64,000 nucleotides of DNA, from the NCBI GenBank assembly GCA_944390115.1, contig CALXOW010000001.1, forward strand, positions 58,233-122,232, read 5' to 3'. Both the position numbers and the translations under genes were made by a program. This DNA is from an uncultured Anaerobiospirillum sp. GTDB taxonomy: Bacteria; Pseudomonadota; Gammaproteobacteria; Enterobacterales; Succinivibrionaceae. Shown here piece after piece: positions 18,018 to 26,881 of the stretch. The number at the start of each line of letters is the position of its first letter. Within the stretch, counting starts at the first letter, position 1. The notes beneath the pieces are model-generated. The model worked only from the letters and a program-made list of their open reading frames with translations, did no database searches and was not told where the DNA came from.

Positions 18018-18283
18018 GGCTTGCTCCTTGGGGCAGCTTAAACTCTGCCTTGCGGCAAAATCCTTCCGCTTGAGGCAAAGAATGCCCCGTTAAGTTGAGC
18101 CCTTCTCTCAATGGCTCCAACGTACCGACTAAAGTGCAGCTAACATGCCAGCTCAGTGCATCTAGCGGCCATCTGACTTAGCAGCGCTGACCCCAGAGAG
18201 GCTTGCTGCTGACCTCAGAGCTTGCAGCTTGCCTCGTTATTAGTGCGCCTAAGTTAGGTCTATGCCGTCTTGGTCAGGCGAGC

Positions 18284-19264
18284 TTAGTGCTGTGACCACA
18301 GGATTTGGCACTGCTGCGGCAGAACCTTTTTGGGCTTAGGGGCTGGGCGGGCGGTTTTGCTCTTGGGAGGTGGCGGCAGAAACCAGCTTTTAACCTCATA
18401 GCCGCAGCCGGTGCCCTCCGGAATCGGGGCTTGGCTTACACACTCGGGACTGTCGCTTGGGCACTTGAGGCGCACATGCATATGGGCTTGGTGGCCAAAC
18501 CACGGCCGCAGCTTGTGTAAGAAGCCGTTGTTGGGCTTGTTCTCATAGAGCTGACACATACGCATCTTAATCATCGGCGCAACAAAGACGCGGTCGACGC
18601 GCGGGTCAGAGGTGGCGCTGATAATTAGGGATGCGATCTTAGGGGTAAAGGTCGGCAGGATCTTTTGTCCCTTTACGATATAGACGTCAGGATGGGATGA
18701 GACATCGGCACTGTCCGCAAAGAAAAAGGGCAGATCGACGTCAATCCCGGTGTTGTGGCTGGCGTGATTGGACTTAGGACCATAAGGGCCGCCGTACTTA
18801 AGGCCAATATCGCCCACTACCAAGGGCGGGAGGCCTTGGGCTTTCACTCGGAGCCTGAGGTCATTTAAGTACTGGGCCATAATCGGGTGAGCGTAATTAC
18901 GCCCCCGGCCCCAGACTTGAAATTTAAGATCGGGACTTTCCGTGACCGGTACGGCCCCGGCGATACAGCCTAAGGCGGTCGAGCCGTAAATACGGGCGGT
19001 TGAGCCTTGGTAGGGGGTGTAGGCGCTCAGGACCGCAAGGTTTTGCTGCTTGGCCAGGGCACGCATGCGCTCTTGGGTCGAGAAGTCATTGGTGGCCAGC
19101 AGAATGGTGCCTTGCTTAGAGAACGCTTCAGCACTGTCACTGGTGGTACGGGCTTGGGCGCGGGTTGCCGCTACCGTGTCGAGGGCCGAGGGGCCCGAGC
19201 AAGCAGTGACAAGCCCTGCAACCAGTGCAAAAAGAAGAGCGGCACGCACCATAATCTTCACCAT
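18284..19264 (-). CDS. mepA: Penicillin-insensitive murein endopeptidase MepA
   Basis: LAS-family zinc endopeptidase that cleaves D-alanyl-meso-DAP cross-links of peptidoglycan in the periplasm. Seen: ASHNTGIDVDLPFF (zinc ligand H and D), and near the C-terminus WFGHQAHMHVRLKCP followed by DSPEC and GCGYEVKSW, all hallmark MepA segments. The N-terminus MVRAALLFALVAGLVTACSG is a signal with a lipobox-like VTAC, so it may be a lipoprotein, unlike the soluble E. coli enzyme. Start uncertain: 19264 is chosen because it places the signal close to the N-terminus; an upstream ATG at 19300 is possible. No clear ribosome-binding site. Confidence 0.85.
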   Translation of the reverse strand: MVKIMVRAALLFALVAGLVTACSGPSALDTVAATRAQARTTSDSAEAFSKQGTILLATNDFSTQERMRALAKQQNLAVLSAYTPYQGSTARIYGSTALGCIAGAVPVTESPDLKFQVWGRGRNYAHPIMAQYLNDLRLRVKAQGLPPLVVGDIGLKYGGPYGPKSNHASHNTGIDVDLPFFFADSADVSSHPDVYIVKGQKILPTFTPKIASLIISATSDPRVDRVFVAPMIKMRMCQLYENKPNNGFLHKLRPWFGHQAHMHVRLKCPSDSPECVSQAPIPEGTGCGYEVKSWFLPPPPKSKTARPAPKPKKVLPQQCQILWSQH

Positions 19265-19314
19265 GTAAACGCAAAACGAAACTGGCATAGTATAGCCCAA
19301 TGATGCTTAGTGGT

Positions 19315-19341
19315 TTGCGTCGGGTGCAAGCTTGCTATAAT
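19315..19341 (+). promoter_or_regulatory. Sigma70-type promoter for the DUF1189-like gene
   Basis: TTGCGT and a perfect TATAAT (19336-19341) with 15-16 nt spacing, 35 nt upstream of the chosen TTG start. Confidence 0.55.
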
Positions 19342-19375
19342 TAGCGCAGTTTGCCGTGGTGAGGAGGAGAGCCAG

Positions 19376-20662
19376 TTGAACTGGTCGCGTTATTTATCCT
19401 ATGTCTTAATGCCAGTGCGGGCCGTTTTGTCCCAGCGCTTTTATTACGATGTGCTCTTTAAGCTCAAGGGCGTAGGTCTGCTTTATCTTATGGTGCTATG
19501 CGCGGTCTTGGCCGTGCCGGGTACCTACCAGGTCAAGCAAGCGCTTAACAAGTTGCAAAGCTGGGAGTTAAGCACCATTGTCGCGAAACTGCCCCCAAGC
19601 TATATCTCTCCTGAGGGTACCTTGAGCCCGAACAATCCGCAAGATGGCATGCGCCCGCTCATCGTGCGCAATTCGCATGGCAGTGCGGTCTTGGCCTATA
19701 ACTTAAATGGCGATCCGTTAAACGCTGATGCGGTGCTCGATCCCGAGCGCCCAGCGGGTTCGTCTTTGAGCACCGAGCCCATTGAGGTGCCCATTAGCCT
19801 TACGGCCAACAATTTAATTCTCAATACCGTAGACGGCCCAATTGCGGTGCCGTGGACGGCGATCTATGGCGAAACGGGCGGTAGTTTTGAGCCTTTGGCG
19901 ACGGCACAAGTCTTTGATGCGGCTTTTCGCAGCTCCTACTTTGCTTTATGGGGCATGGTGTCGATCTGGTTGTTATCGATTATCGGCTTAGTGGTCTTGG
20001 TTGCCGCATGCCTACTCAAGCCGCTCGCTTCGCTTGCGCTCAAGCTTAAGATCAGCTTTGCCACTGCCTTACGCCTCAACGCCTACGGCAGCACCCTGGT
20101 GGCCTTGCTCTTATTGCTGCAATTTTTCTACAACTATTCCTTGAGCTATATGACGCTGTGCTTAATTCCGCTGCTCTACAGCGGCATGCTCATGATGCAG
20201 GTACGCAAGCACTTAAAGCACGCCAAGGACAATATTGAGCTGGCGCTCAATGTTCATCATCCGATGTACCCGATGTTTGATCTGTACTCGCGCGTAGGTC
20301 CTAACCATCAGGTCGACCGTGGTCCTGACTACAGCGCCTTAGATGAGGCTGGCAAGGAGCGGCGCCGCGCTAACCTCGCGCGCAACCTTGATATCATCAA
20401 TGTGATTTTCAAGGATGGCCACTACACTGCTCCGGGCAGTGCAGACGCCATGAGCGATTACCAGTACTATCAAAATATGGGCAATGACGGCGCGCCGCAG
20501 CAATCGCAGCAGGCGCAATCGCAACAGACGCAATCCCAGTCAACTGAAGCCCAGTCAACGGAAGCTCAGTCCAACGATGCGATGCCGCCGCAAGATCCGT
20601 GGGCTCAGGTTGAGCAGCCTAAGGATAAGAACAAGGAGCAGGGCGGTTCCTTTATCCCATAA
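19376..20662 (+). CDS. DUF1189-like membrane protein (428 aa)
   Basis: TTG start at 19376, chosen because GAGGAGGAG lies 7 nt upstream. The N-terminus (LMPVRAVLSQRFYYDVLFKLKGVGLLYLMVLCAVL) and four to five membrane segments with a long periplasmic loop after the first match the DUF1189 arrangement. Three to four hydrophobic segments follow at about residues 185-290. The C-terminal 60 residues are Gln/Ser-rich (repeated QSQQ and TEAQS), probably disordered and cytoplasmic. Function of the family is unknown. Confidence 0.6.
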   Translation: MNWSRYLSYVLMPVRAVLSQRFYYDVLFKLKGVGLLYLMVLCAVLAVPGTYQVKQALNKLQSWELSTIVAKLPPSYISPEGTLSPNNPQDGMRPLIVRNSHGSAVLAYNLNGDPLNADAVLDPERPAGSSLSTEPIEVPISLTANNLILNTVDGPIAVPWTAIYGETGGSFEPLATAQVFDAAFRSSYFALWGMVSIWLLSIIGLVVLVAACLLKPLASLALKLKISFATALRLNAYGSTLVALLLLLQFFYNYSLSYMTLCLIPLLYSGMLMMQVRKHLKHAKDNIELALNVHHPMYPMFDLYSRVGPNHQVDRGPDYSALDEAGKERRRANLARNLDIINVIFKDGHYTAPGSADAMSDYQYYQNMGNDGAPQQSQQAQSQQTQSQSTEAQSTEAQSNDAMPPQDPWAQVEQPKDKNKEQGGSFIP

Positions 20663-20791
20663 GAGAGCCTAAGTTAGCGATAATTAAGCCGGAGTAAGCT
20701 CAGAGCGCCGTGTCAATGGAGATAGGGCTCAGCTTGAGGGCTCGGGTCAGTTTGAGTGGTGGGGTGTAAGCCCTGAGAGGAGATATAAGTT

Positions 20792-21229
20792 ATGAAGTGG
20801 AGCCAGCTCACCTTGGTCTGGGGTCTGTGTATGGCCTCTTGGCTGAGCGCTACCAGTGCGGCGGCCCTAACCTTAGAGTGTAAGAACGTCGCGCATGTGC
20901 CGGTGTCGATGGCGGTGGCGTACCTAGACTACGACGGCAAGTCGTGGATGGTCGAGGGCTGGTACACCTTGGAGGCAGGCGCCCGCGCCAATATCAACTT
21001 AGATAGCGATAACAACATCTTCTACATCTACGGCGAGTTCCAAGGCGGCCAACAGGTGTCAGGAGGGGGCGGCAGCCTCGATCTGCCGATTTACTATCGT
21101 ACCTTCAAGTATGTGCAAAAGCCGGAGGGAGTCGAGCGCCCTGATGCCGTAGTCTCCTTCTCGCGCGGCTATGCTGACAATGGCATGGCGGTCATTACCC
21201 TAGGTCCAATCAATCAATCCAACCAATAG
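20792..21229 (+). CDS. Secreted DUF1036-like protein (145 aa)
   Basis: Signal peptide of about 25 residues (hydrophobic WGLCMASWL, then SAAA|LT). The mature part has LECKNVAHVPVSMAVAYLDY, then WMVEGWYTLEAGA, then a YIYGE strand. This follows the DUF1036 pattern (CN-t---v-vAi-Y, gW-s-GWw-i-pG, YvYae). Predicted periplasmic or secreted; family function unknown. GAGAGGAGAT precedes the ATG. The next gene begins 12 nt downstream, so they are probably cotranscribed. Confidence 0.65.
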   Translation: MKWSQLTLVWGLCMASWLSATSAAALTLECKNVAHVPVSMAVAYLDYDGKSWMVEGWYTLEAGARANINLDSDNNIFYIYGEFQGGQQVSGGGGSLDLPIYYRTFKYVQKPEGVERPDAVVSFSRGYADNGMAVITLGPINQSNQ

Positions 21230-21241
21230 AGCAGGTGTGCC

Positions 21242-22687
21242 GTGACTAACGAGCGCTTACAAGCCAAAGACTACCTTATTATCGCGCTGGTCATTGCGAT
21301 CTTCGCCGTAGCTTCGATCGCCTACCAAAACACTCAGCACTTCTCCTTTGACCAGCAGCAGATGCTGCTCAAGGGCTTCCATGCGCTCTTCACGGGCGAG
21401 TATTTGCCTTGGGGCAATGAGGCCAGTGCCTTAGGCAATCTGCCAGGCTATGTCTCCTCCTTTGTCATTGGCTTTCCGCTGCAAATCCACGCTTCGGTCG
21501 AGTCGCTCCTTATCTTTCAGCTGCTCATTCGCATCGCGGGCATCTTAATCTTCGCCAATGGCTTAAGCTTACTCTACAGCCGTAAGATCGTGCTTTTTGG
21601 TACCTTCGTCTTTGCCTTAAGCCCATGGATGTTGTACCAGACCATGCTCTACAACCCAGCCTATCTCTCGATTGGTACGGCCTTGGCTTTTAACTGCTTG
21701 ATTCGCCTGCGCAGCCCTAAGTATGGCGCTCCTGAGCTGACCTACCCAATGCGCTTTGCGCTCTCACTGATCTTGGTCTTAGCGGTCGGTTATTGCTTAC
21801 AGCTGCACTTTTCCTGGCCGGTGCTGGCCGCCACGATCGGTATTATGTGGTTACGCCGTGACCTCAAGGTCAGCTACTTAGGCATCATTGTGGGCATTGC
21901 CATTGTGGCCTTAAGCTTATGGCCTTTTGTTCAGGTGGTGATGGTCAACCCAAGCCTGCTCACCAATCCATCGGCATACGCCCAGGATCGCTACTTAGGC
22001 TACGGCTTAGTCAATGTTTATCCGGTGTTTAAGGGCTTGCTCTATTGGCTGCGCTTTGGCTCGCTCTTAGTCACCCAAAAGGCGATTGTGCCGCCAATTC
22101 AAGAGAGCTTCACCTTAGCCTTTACCGTACTGTGCTACGCCTGGATTGGCCTGTCGAGCATTGTCGGCGGCGCTACCGTGCTGTTCTCAGCTCTGTGCAA
22201 CTACTTTACGATTAGACAGTTCCCTAAGAGTGAGGCAGCCCAGGACGTTAAGCTGAGCTTTACCCGCGCTATCACCATCAGCGCCCTGTTAGCGGTCTTA
22301 ATTGCCGCTGCCGCCGCCCCGTTGGTGCTCAACTTCTGGCAGATCGCGGTTATCATCCCATTTGCCATGATTCCGGTCTTGACCTACTTTGAGTTAAAGC
22401 CGCGTTTCTTAAAGCTGGCCACCATTATCTCGGCCGTGTTCTTTGTCCTGGCCAATATCTGGGGCATTATGTACTCAGATAAGTTCGATTACACCGGCAA
22501 CATGCGTGCGAGCATCTACGGTCACTGCTTAAGCGGCTTTAGCAAGGAGCAATGCGCCCCATTTGCTCAAGGCCTAAGCCCAGAGGAAAAGGCCGATACC
22601 GAAGCGCGCTTCCCATACTCGCAAGATGCTGTGGATCGTGTCATCAAGGGCCTCATCCCACCACCTCCTCAGGACGGTGAGGACTAA
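21242..22687 (+). CDS. Polytopic membrane protein, possible GT-C glycosyltransferase (481 aa)
   Basis: GTG start, 12 nt after the preceding stop. About ten to eleven hydrophobic segments span residues 10-430. The first extracytoplasmic loop carries FSFDQQQMLLKGFHALFTGEYLPWGN, placed like the acidic loop of GT39/PMT-type lipid-linked sugar transferases. The following topology (SPWMLYQTMLYNPAYLSIG) also fits such enzymes. The classic DE pair is not present as such (FDQQ), so activity is uncertain. The hydrophilic C-terminal tail has paired cysteines. Family call inferred. Confidence 0.55.
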   Translation: MTNERLQAKDYLIIALVIAIFAVASIAYQNTQHFSFDQQQMLLKGFHALFTGEYLPWGNEASALGNLPGYVSSFVIGFPLQIHASVESLLIFQLLIRIAGILIFANGLSLLYSRKIVLFGTFVFALSPWMLYQTMLYNPAYLSIGTALAFNCLIRLRSPKYGAPELTYPMRFALSLILVLAVGYCLQLHFSWPVLAATIGIMWLRRDLKVSYLGIIVGIAIVALSLWPFVQVVMVNPSLLTNPSAYAQDRYLGYGLVNVYPVFKGLLYWLRFGSLLVTQKAIVPPIQESFTLAFTVLCYAWIGLSSIVGGATVLFSALCNYFTIRQFPKSEAAQDVKLSFTRAITISALLAVLIAAAAAPLVLNFWQIAVIIPFAMIPVLTYFELKPRFLKLATIISAVFFVLANIWGIMYSDKFDYTGNMRASIYGHCLSGFSKEQCAPFAQGLSPEEKADTEARFPYSQDAVDRVIKGLIPPPPQDGED

Positions 22688-22980
22688 GGACAGCGCACGG
22701 CACGCGGGCTCAATCCTATAACCAAGACGCAGGCTCAGCTCAGTGCTGGGCCTGCGTGCTTTCTGGATTAACTGCCAGAACTGCGTTGGGCTCATCCTCT
22801 GCACGATCTAATAATTAAGCTGGGACACGACGCTTTGACCCAGTCCACGCGCGATCTGTGAATTAAACCCCAGCATGGCGCTGGGTCAGAGTTCAGCACG
22901 GCGCTGGGCCTAAGCCCAGCTTGGTGTTGCTCTGAGTGTGCTTGAAAGCTAGTGCGTCGGCACGGCTTGACCTTGGTGGG
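22688..22980. other. Intergenic region with repeated GCTGGG hairpins
   Basis: About 290 bp between convergent genes. After the terminator it carries several GCTGGG/CCCAGC blocks that can pair, the best at 22903-22920 (GCTGGGC, CTAA, GCCCAGC). No gene seen. Confidence 0.5.
22727..22757 (+). terminator. Hairpin terminator after the GT-C-like gene
   Basis: ACGCAGGC and GCCTGCGT form an 8-bp perfect outer stem with further pairing inside. It is followed by GCTTTCT and lies 40 nt past the stop. Confidence 0.55.
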
Positions 22981-23688
22981 TTAGTTCTCGGGGGCGGCAT
23001 TGTCCTGAACCTTATCCCAGAACTCGTCAAATTCATGCGGATGACTCATCAGGCGGGTCGAACCAAAAGCGGTGTCACAAGAGTCTTTGAAGGTTTGCTC
23101 AGAGTCAGGGCTGAGCTTAGCAAGCCACGGTTCTAAAGGACTGGCACGGCGCAAGGTGATGTACGCATACTCAAAGCGCAGCATCCAAATGCGGTGTTTG
23201 TCACTGACTTCCCTTGGGTTATAAGTCGAGGCCCCCTTGCGTATCAGCGCAAGCACGGATTGCATTTGCATATCCATCGTTGCGAAGCGCAAAATTTCCA
23301 TGAACAGCGGGTAGAAGTGCTCACGCCCAAAGCCTTCGCTTGCCAGCTTGCGGGGATCAGAGAGCTTGCTGACAAGAGCAACGAAGCCGTTCTCAAACAA
23401 GTTATCAGAGAACAGACCAATTGCCGTGCGGAAAAGCTTAAGATCGCGGTAAATCTTAGGATCTTGCTCTTTGAGCGCCTTAAATTGGCGTTTGACCTGA
23501 TTCTTGCGCTTGCTTGGTACGACAAAATCAAAGCTTTGCGCATCGTGTTCCATCACCGGACGCATTTCGGCGTCAAATTGCGCAAACTTCGCATCATCAT
23601 TGAGAAGACCGTCCAAAATTTTCTCGAGCACTGGGTTGAGTTGATTGGCGGTTTTATCCATTTTCTGCTTGATGTTATCGAAATCCAA
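22981..23688 (-). CDS. Tandem paralog family, member 5 (235 aa)
   Basis: Last gene of the five-member array. TTG at 23688 is preferred because GGAGG lies 5 nt upstream; TTG at 23700 would overlap that site. It shares the family core: HDAQSFDFVVPSKRKNQVKRQFKALKEQDPKIYRDLKLFRTAIGLF. The usual C-terminal PGF...NPFAV motif is missing; it ends in an acidic, probably disordered tail. No signal, membrane segment or catalytic motif is evident. The family is not recognised. It is the most diverged copy and lies 147 nt downstream of member 4. Confidence 0.65.
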   Translation of the reverse strand: MDFDNIKQKMDKTANQLNPVLEKILDGLLNDDAKFAQFDAEMRPVMEHDAQSFDFVVPSKRKNQVKRQFKALKEQDPKIYRDLKLFRTAIGLFSDNLFENGFVALVSKLSDPRKLASEGFGREHFYPLFMEILRFATMDMQMQSVLALIRKGASTYNPREVSDKHRIWMLRFEYAYITLRRASPLEPWLAKLSPDSEQTFKDSCDTAFGSTRLMSHPHEFDEFWDKVQDNAAPEN

Positions 23689-23835
23689 GGGATCCTCCAA
23701 ATTGAGCTATTGCCTTGTGGGCGTGGGTTGGTAGATGGTGTCCTCAGAGCTTACTTGAGGGGCAGGCGCAGTGCTGTAGGCAGTATCGTTAATGCGCGTT
23801 ATGTAGGGTCGGTTATAAGGGCAAATCCTCTCATG

Positions 23836-24546
23836 TTAGGCGCCGACCACCCAATAGGGCGGGAAGAGATAGCGACCATCCCCGGTGGGTACAATGCCGC
23901 ATCTTATCAGATCGTGGCATAAGGTGAGGGCGTTGTCGCACAGGTCTTTAAGGCTCAGGCTGCCAACGCGATCAGTGATATCCCAAGCCTCAGCTGGGGT
24001 GGCGTGGCGCAAGCGCACATAGGCCAGAGCAAAGCGTACTAACCACAGCCCCGCATCCTGGTCCCAGATGATTGCGCGGATCTTGTCCTTGTCTGCGCTC
24101 ATAATCTCGGCCTCATGGCGCAGCAATACCTCAAGCACAGTGCGATACAGCGCTTTTGCAACGCTATGGTAAGTGTGTAGGCGCAGCCCTGGGATGACTG
24201 TGCTGAGATCACCCGTTTGCGCTGAGAGCTGATGCCAAGCGGTGAGCACAGGCTCTAAGGTCAAGGCAAAGTTGGGCTCACCGATTAAGGCTAAGCCGCA
24301 GCGGTACAGCGTAAGCTCTTTATTGGCCTCGGGATCTAAGGCTTGGAGAGCAGCGTAGAACTGGCTAAGGGACGCCGCACGCGCGTCCCCTGCTAATGCC
24401 TCAAAGCTAGCGGCATCGTGCGCCACTGTCGGCTGGTAGAGCTGAAGAAAGTCGCTGTAATAGGGCTCAGTCAATAAGCGCTCCGCAAGCTCGGTCATTG
24501 CAGGCGTGGGCTTATGCGTGACTAATTGGGCAATTAGCGGGGACAA
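23836..24546 (-). CDS. Tandem paralog family, member 4 (236 aa)
   Basis: TTG start with AGGAG five nucleotides upstream, 8 nt after member 3. Family core: VAHDAASFEALAGDARAASLSQFYAALQALDPEANKELTLYRCGLALIG. Like member 5 it lacks the PGF...NPFAV C-terminus and ends in YLFPPYWVVGA. Mostly helical by composition, with no catalytic signature. Function unknown; likely cytoplasmic and cotranscribed with its neighbours. Confidence 0.65.
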   Translation of the reverse strand: MSPLIAQLVTHKPTPAMTELAERLLTEPYYSDFLQLYQPTVAHDAASFEALAGDARAASLSQFYAALQALDPEANKELTLYRCGLALIGEPNFALTLEPVLTAWHQLSAQTGDLSTVIPGLRLHTYHSVAKALYRTVLEVLLRHEAEIMSADKDKIRAIIWDQDAGLWLVRFALAYVRLRHATPAEAWDITDRVGSLSLKDLCDNALTLCHDLIRCGIVPTGDGRYLFPPYWVVGA

Positions 24547-24554
24547 GGTAGCTC

Positions 24555-25307
24555 CTACGCATCGATTACAGCAAAAGGGTTAGGGCCGCTCAGCTCCTTA
24601 AAGCCAGGCACTTTCAGCTCGGTGTACTCTAACAGAGCGCAGCTTAGCCAAAAGGCGGCGTCAAATTGCTCGGCCATGCTTAATGCTGGCGCGGTAGGCA
24701 ACACGTGGTTGGTGGTGGTGCGCCACTTAGTAATAATTGAGCTTGGCAGCTTGAGGTAGAACGCGACCAAGCTGAACAGCCAAGGCTTGACGTTGCGATG
24801 TTGGGCGAGGGCGGTCAGGTCCTCGGGGCGGGCAGTGGGCAGGTGCGGGAAAGCGTTAGCCAGTGCCACCAGGTAGCCAAAGTGGATGATTGTGCCTACC
24901 GCCTGATAGCACAGTGCCCGCAGCTCAGTTAATTTGTCCTGGGGTAATTGATGGCGTTTGGCTTCTTTGAGCAAGCGCTGCAATTGCTCGTTGGTTTGCG
25001 CAATTGCTTCCTCGAAGCACTCACCGCCGACCATGCCCATACAGGTGCGATAAGGCTTGAGCTTCCTACAGAGCAAGGGATCGAGCGTTTGCAGCGCCTG
25101 GTAAAAGCGCTTGATCTTGGTAGCATTAACCTCAGGCACCACAAAGTTGAACAGCTCAGCATCGGCCTTAATGGCTGGGCCTAAGATGGTCACGATGGCT
25201 TCAGTTCGCTCGGGCGTGCGCATGGTTTGCACCAAGGAGGTCATCTGCTCGGTAGGCTTAAAGCAGGCCACCTGCAAGATTTGGGAATTGAGCGCGGTGG
25301 TGATCAT
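24555..25307 (-). CDS. Tandem paralog family, member 3 (250 aa)
   Basis: The start overlaps the stop of member 2 by four bases (ATGA), indicating translational coupling. Family core: KADAELFNFVVPEVNATKIKRFYQALQTLDPLLCRKLKPYRTCMGMVG. C-terminal motif: FWLSCALLEYTELKVPGFKELSGPNPFAVIDA. The variable centre (about residues 110-190) is where members differ most. Unknown function. Confidence 0.7.
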   Translation of the reverse strand: MITTALNSQILQVACFKPTEQMTSLVQTMRTPERTEAIVTILGPAIKADAELFNFVVPEVNATKIKRFYQALQTLDPLLCRKLKPYRTCMGMVGGECFEEAIAQTNEQLQRLLKEAKRHQLPQDKLTELRALCYQAVGTIIHFGYLVALANAFPHLPTARPEDLTALAQHRNVKPWLFSLVAFYLKLPSSIITKWRTTTNHVLPTAPALSMAEQFDAAFWLSCALLEYTELKVPGFKELSGPNPFAVIDA

Positions 25308-26110
25308 GATTTCACCTCGAAAATGGCCAAAGGATTGGCACCAGCTATGGCGCTAAAGCCAGGGATTGGGGTAGCACTGTGCTCTAAGAGCGCGGCACTG
25401 AGCCAAAATTTCACATCGAGATCATCTCGACCGGTAATACCATCTTCAGCCAACTCTGACCAAAAATAATGATCGCCGGTTGCAGCTAGTGCGGTGAGGT
25501 AGCACATTGCAAAGGTTTGGAGCTGATTGACATTTTGGGCATCAGAGACTGCTTGAGCTAAAGCAGCTTGGTCTTGGGTGCACAAGGCGTCAAAATAGGT
25601 CTCAATCTGCGCAACGGCGGCACAGGACAGAGCTCGGGAGCTCAAGAGAAAAGTATTAAGACGATTTTCTACACAAAATTGCTTGAACATGTTTAACATG
25701 CCGGCATCGATCTCAAGCTCTTTTGCGCTTGGGGAATCAGGCATTTGCAGATGGCAGGTCTGATAATCCTGGTAGAGCATCTCCACATCTCCCCACGAAA
25801 CAACTAGAGGGCTTATAAATTTTGTGAAAGTTTCCTCTTTCGGGATAATTCCTAAGTGGGTGCGAAAAGGCTTGATCAGCTCGTAGGTTTGGGGATCATA
25901 GGTCTTAATGAGCTCAAAGAGCTTCCTGATGGTGCGTGCCCGCTCGGCTGGGACTAATTGATCGAATTGGGCCGCGTCAGCCTCGATGGCGGGCATATAT
26001 AAGGCGCGCAGTTGCGCCAGATTGTCTGGTTGCACCAGCTCGTCAACGAAATCTGGTACGATCTTCGGGGGTGTAGCTAGGGTTAAGTCTTTTAGAGTCA
26101 AGGCAGACAT
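25304..26110 (-). CDS. Tandem paralog family, member 2 (268 aa)
   Basis: ATG with AAGGAG upstream. Longest member. Family core: EADAAQFDQLVPAERARTIRKLFELIKTYDPQTYELIKPFRTHLGII. C-terminus: FWLSAALLEHSATPIPGFSAIAGANPLAIFE. No catalytic motif or transmembrane segment seen. Lies between members 1 and 3 with a 9-nt gap and a 4-nt overlap. Function unknown. Confidence 0.7.
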   Translation of the reverse strand: MSALTLKDLTLATPPKIVPDFVDELVQPDNLAQLRALYMPAIEADAAQFDQLVPAERARTIRKLFELIKTYDPQTYELIKPFRTHLGIIPKEETFTKFISPLVVSWGDVEMLYQDYQTCHLQMPDSPSAKELEIDAGMLNMFKQFCVENRLNTFLLSSRALSCAAVAQIETYFDALCTQDQAALAQAVSDAQNVNQLQTFAMCYLTALAATGDHYFWSELAEDGITGRDDLDVKFWLSAALLEHSATPIPGFSAIAGANPLAIFEVKS

Positions 26111-26119
26111 GGGAGCTCC

Positions 26120-26866
26120 TTATATCTTGAGGGTGCGTAGGACGGCAAACGGGTCTTGGCCCTTGACCGCGCTAAAGCCTGGGGTTGGGTGGTCGCTAAA
26201 CTCCAAGATAGCGGCGCTAAACCAGAGGCTATTGACTGTCATTTGCTCAAGGAAGGTTGATTGCTCCTCTTGTTCTGGCAGCTTGAGCTCCTCGTTATTC
26301 TCTAGAGCGAGGCTGAGAAAAGCAAATTGTAGGGTCCGGCACCACCTAAACATTGCTTCCTTTTGATCAGCTTGCTTGATCTGCTTAGGGTCTAGGCTGA
26401 GCAGCTCTGTGGCATAGTCAGCGGTCATCGTCATGACTACAAGATACAAGTGCCTGAGCAAAATAAGTTTGGTTACAAGCTCTGTGAGCTCTTTTGGGGA
26501 GAGCAGAGTTCCAGCGCGCTGCTCCTTGGCCTTTAGTGCATGCCAGTGCACGATACAAGGATTATGAAACGACAGAAAATAGGATTTGTCGTCGAGCAAA
26601 CCCAAGATGGTGCGGTAGATTTTGAGTGCGCGAAAAGTCTCGGGCGCAAGTTCCTTCATTATTTTGAAGAGCTGCTTGATCTTACGAGCGCGCGGGGGCG
26701 CGACCTCGAGCTCAAAGCTTGAGGCATCGTGCTCTAGGAAGGGGCGCCAAGTGTCAATAATGAGTTGGCGCTGTCCAGGGGTGCGCAAGAAATCAGCAAA
26801 AGCGGTCATCTCGGCGGTGGGCTTAAGTAGCGTTACGGCGTCCCGCAGATCAAAGTCAACTTTCAC
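26120..26866 (-). CDS. Tandem paralog family, member 1 (248 aa)
   Basis: GTG start preceded by AAGGAGTCGCC, 15 nt after the 405-aa gene. Family core: EHDASSFELEVAPPRARKIKQLFKIMKELAPETFRALKIYRTILGLL. C-terminus: LWFSAAILEFSDHPTPGFSAVKGQDPFAVL. The conserved pattern across members is hD-a-F-x3-vp, then IK-x-F, then DP, then LK-yRT-lGl. No known fold recognised. First of the five paralogs in the operon. Confidence 0.7.
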   Translation of the reverse strand: MKVDFDLRDAVTLLKPTAEMTAFADFLRTPGQRQLIIDTWRPFLEHDASSFELEVAPPRARKIKQLFKIMKELAPETFRALKIYRTILGLLDDKSYFLSFHNPCIVHWHALKAKEQRAGTLLSPKELTELVTKLILLRHLYLVVMTMTADYATELLSLDPKQIKQADQKEAMFRWCRTLQFAFLSLALENNEELKLPEQEEQSTFLEQMTVNSLWFSAAILEFSDHPTPGFSAVKGQDPFAVLRTLKI

Positions 26867-26881
26867 GGCGACTCCTTGTGA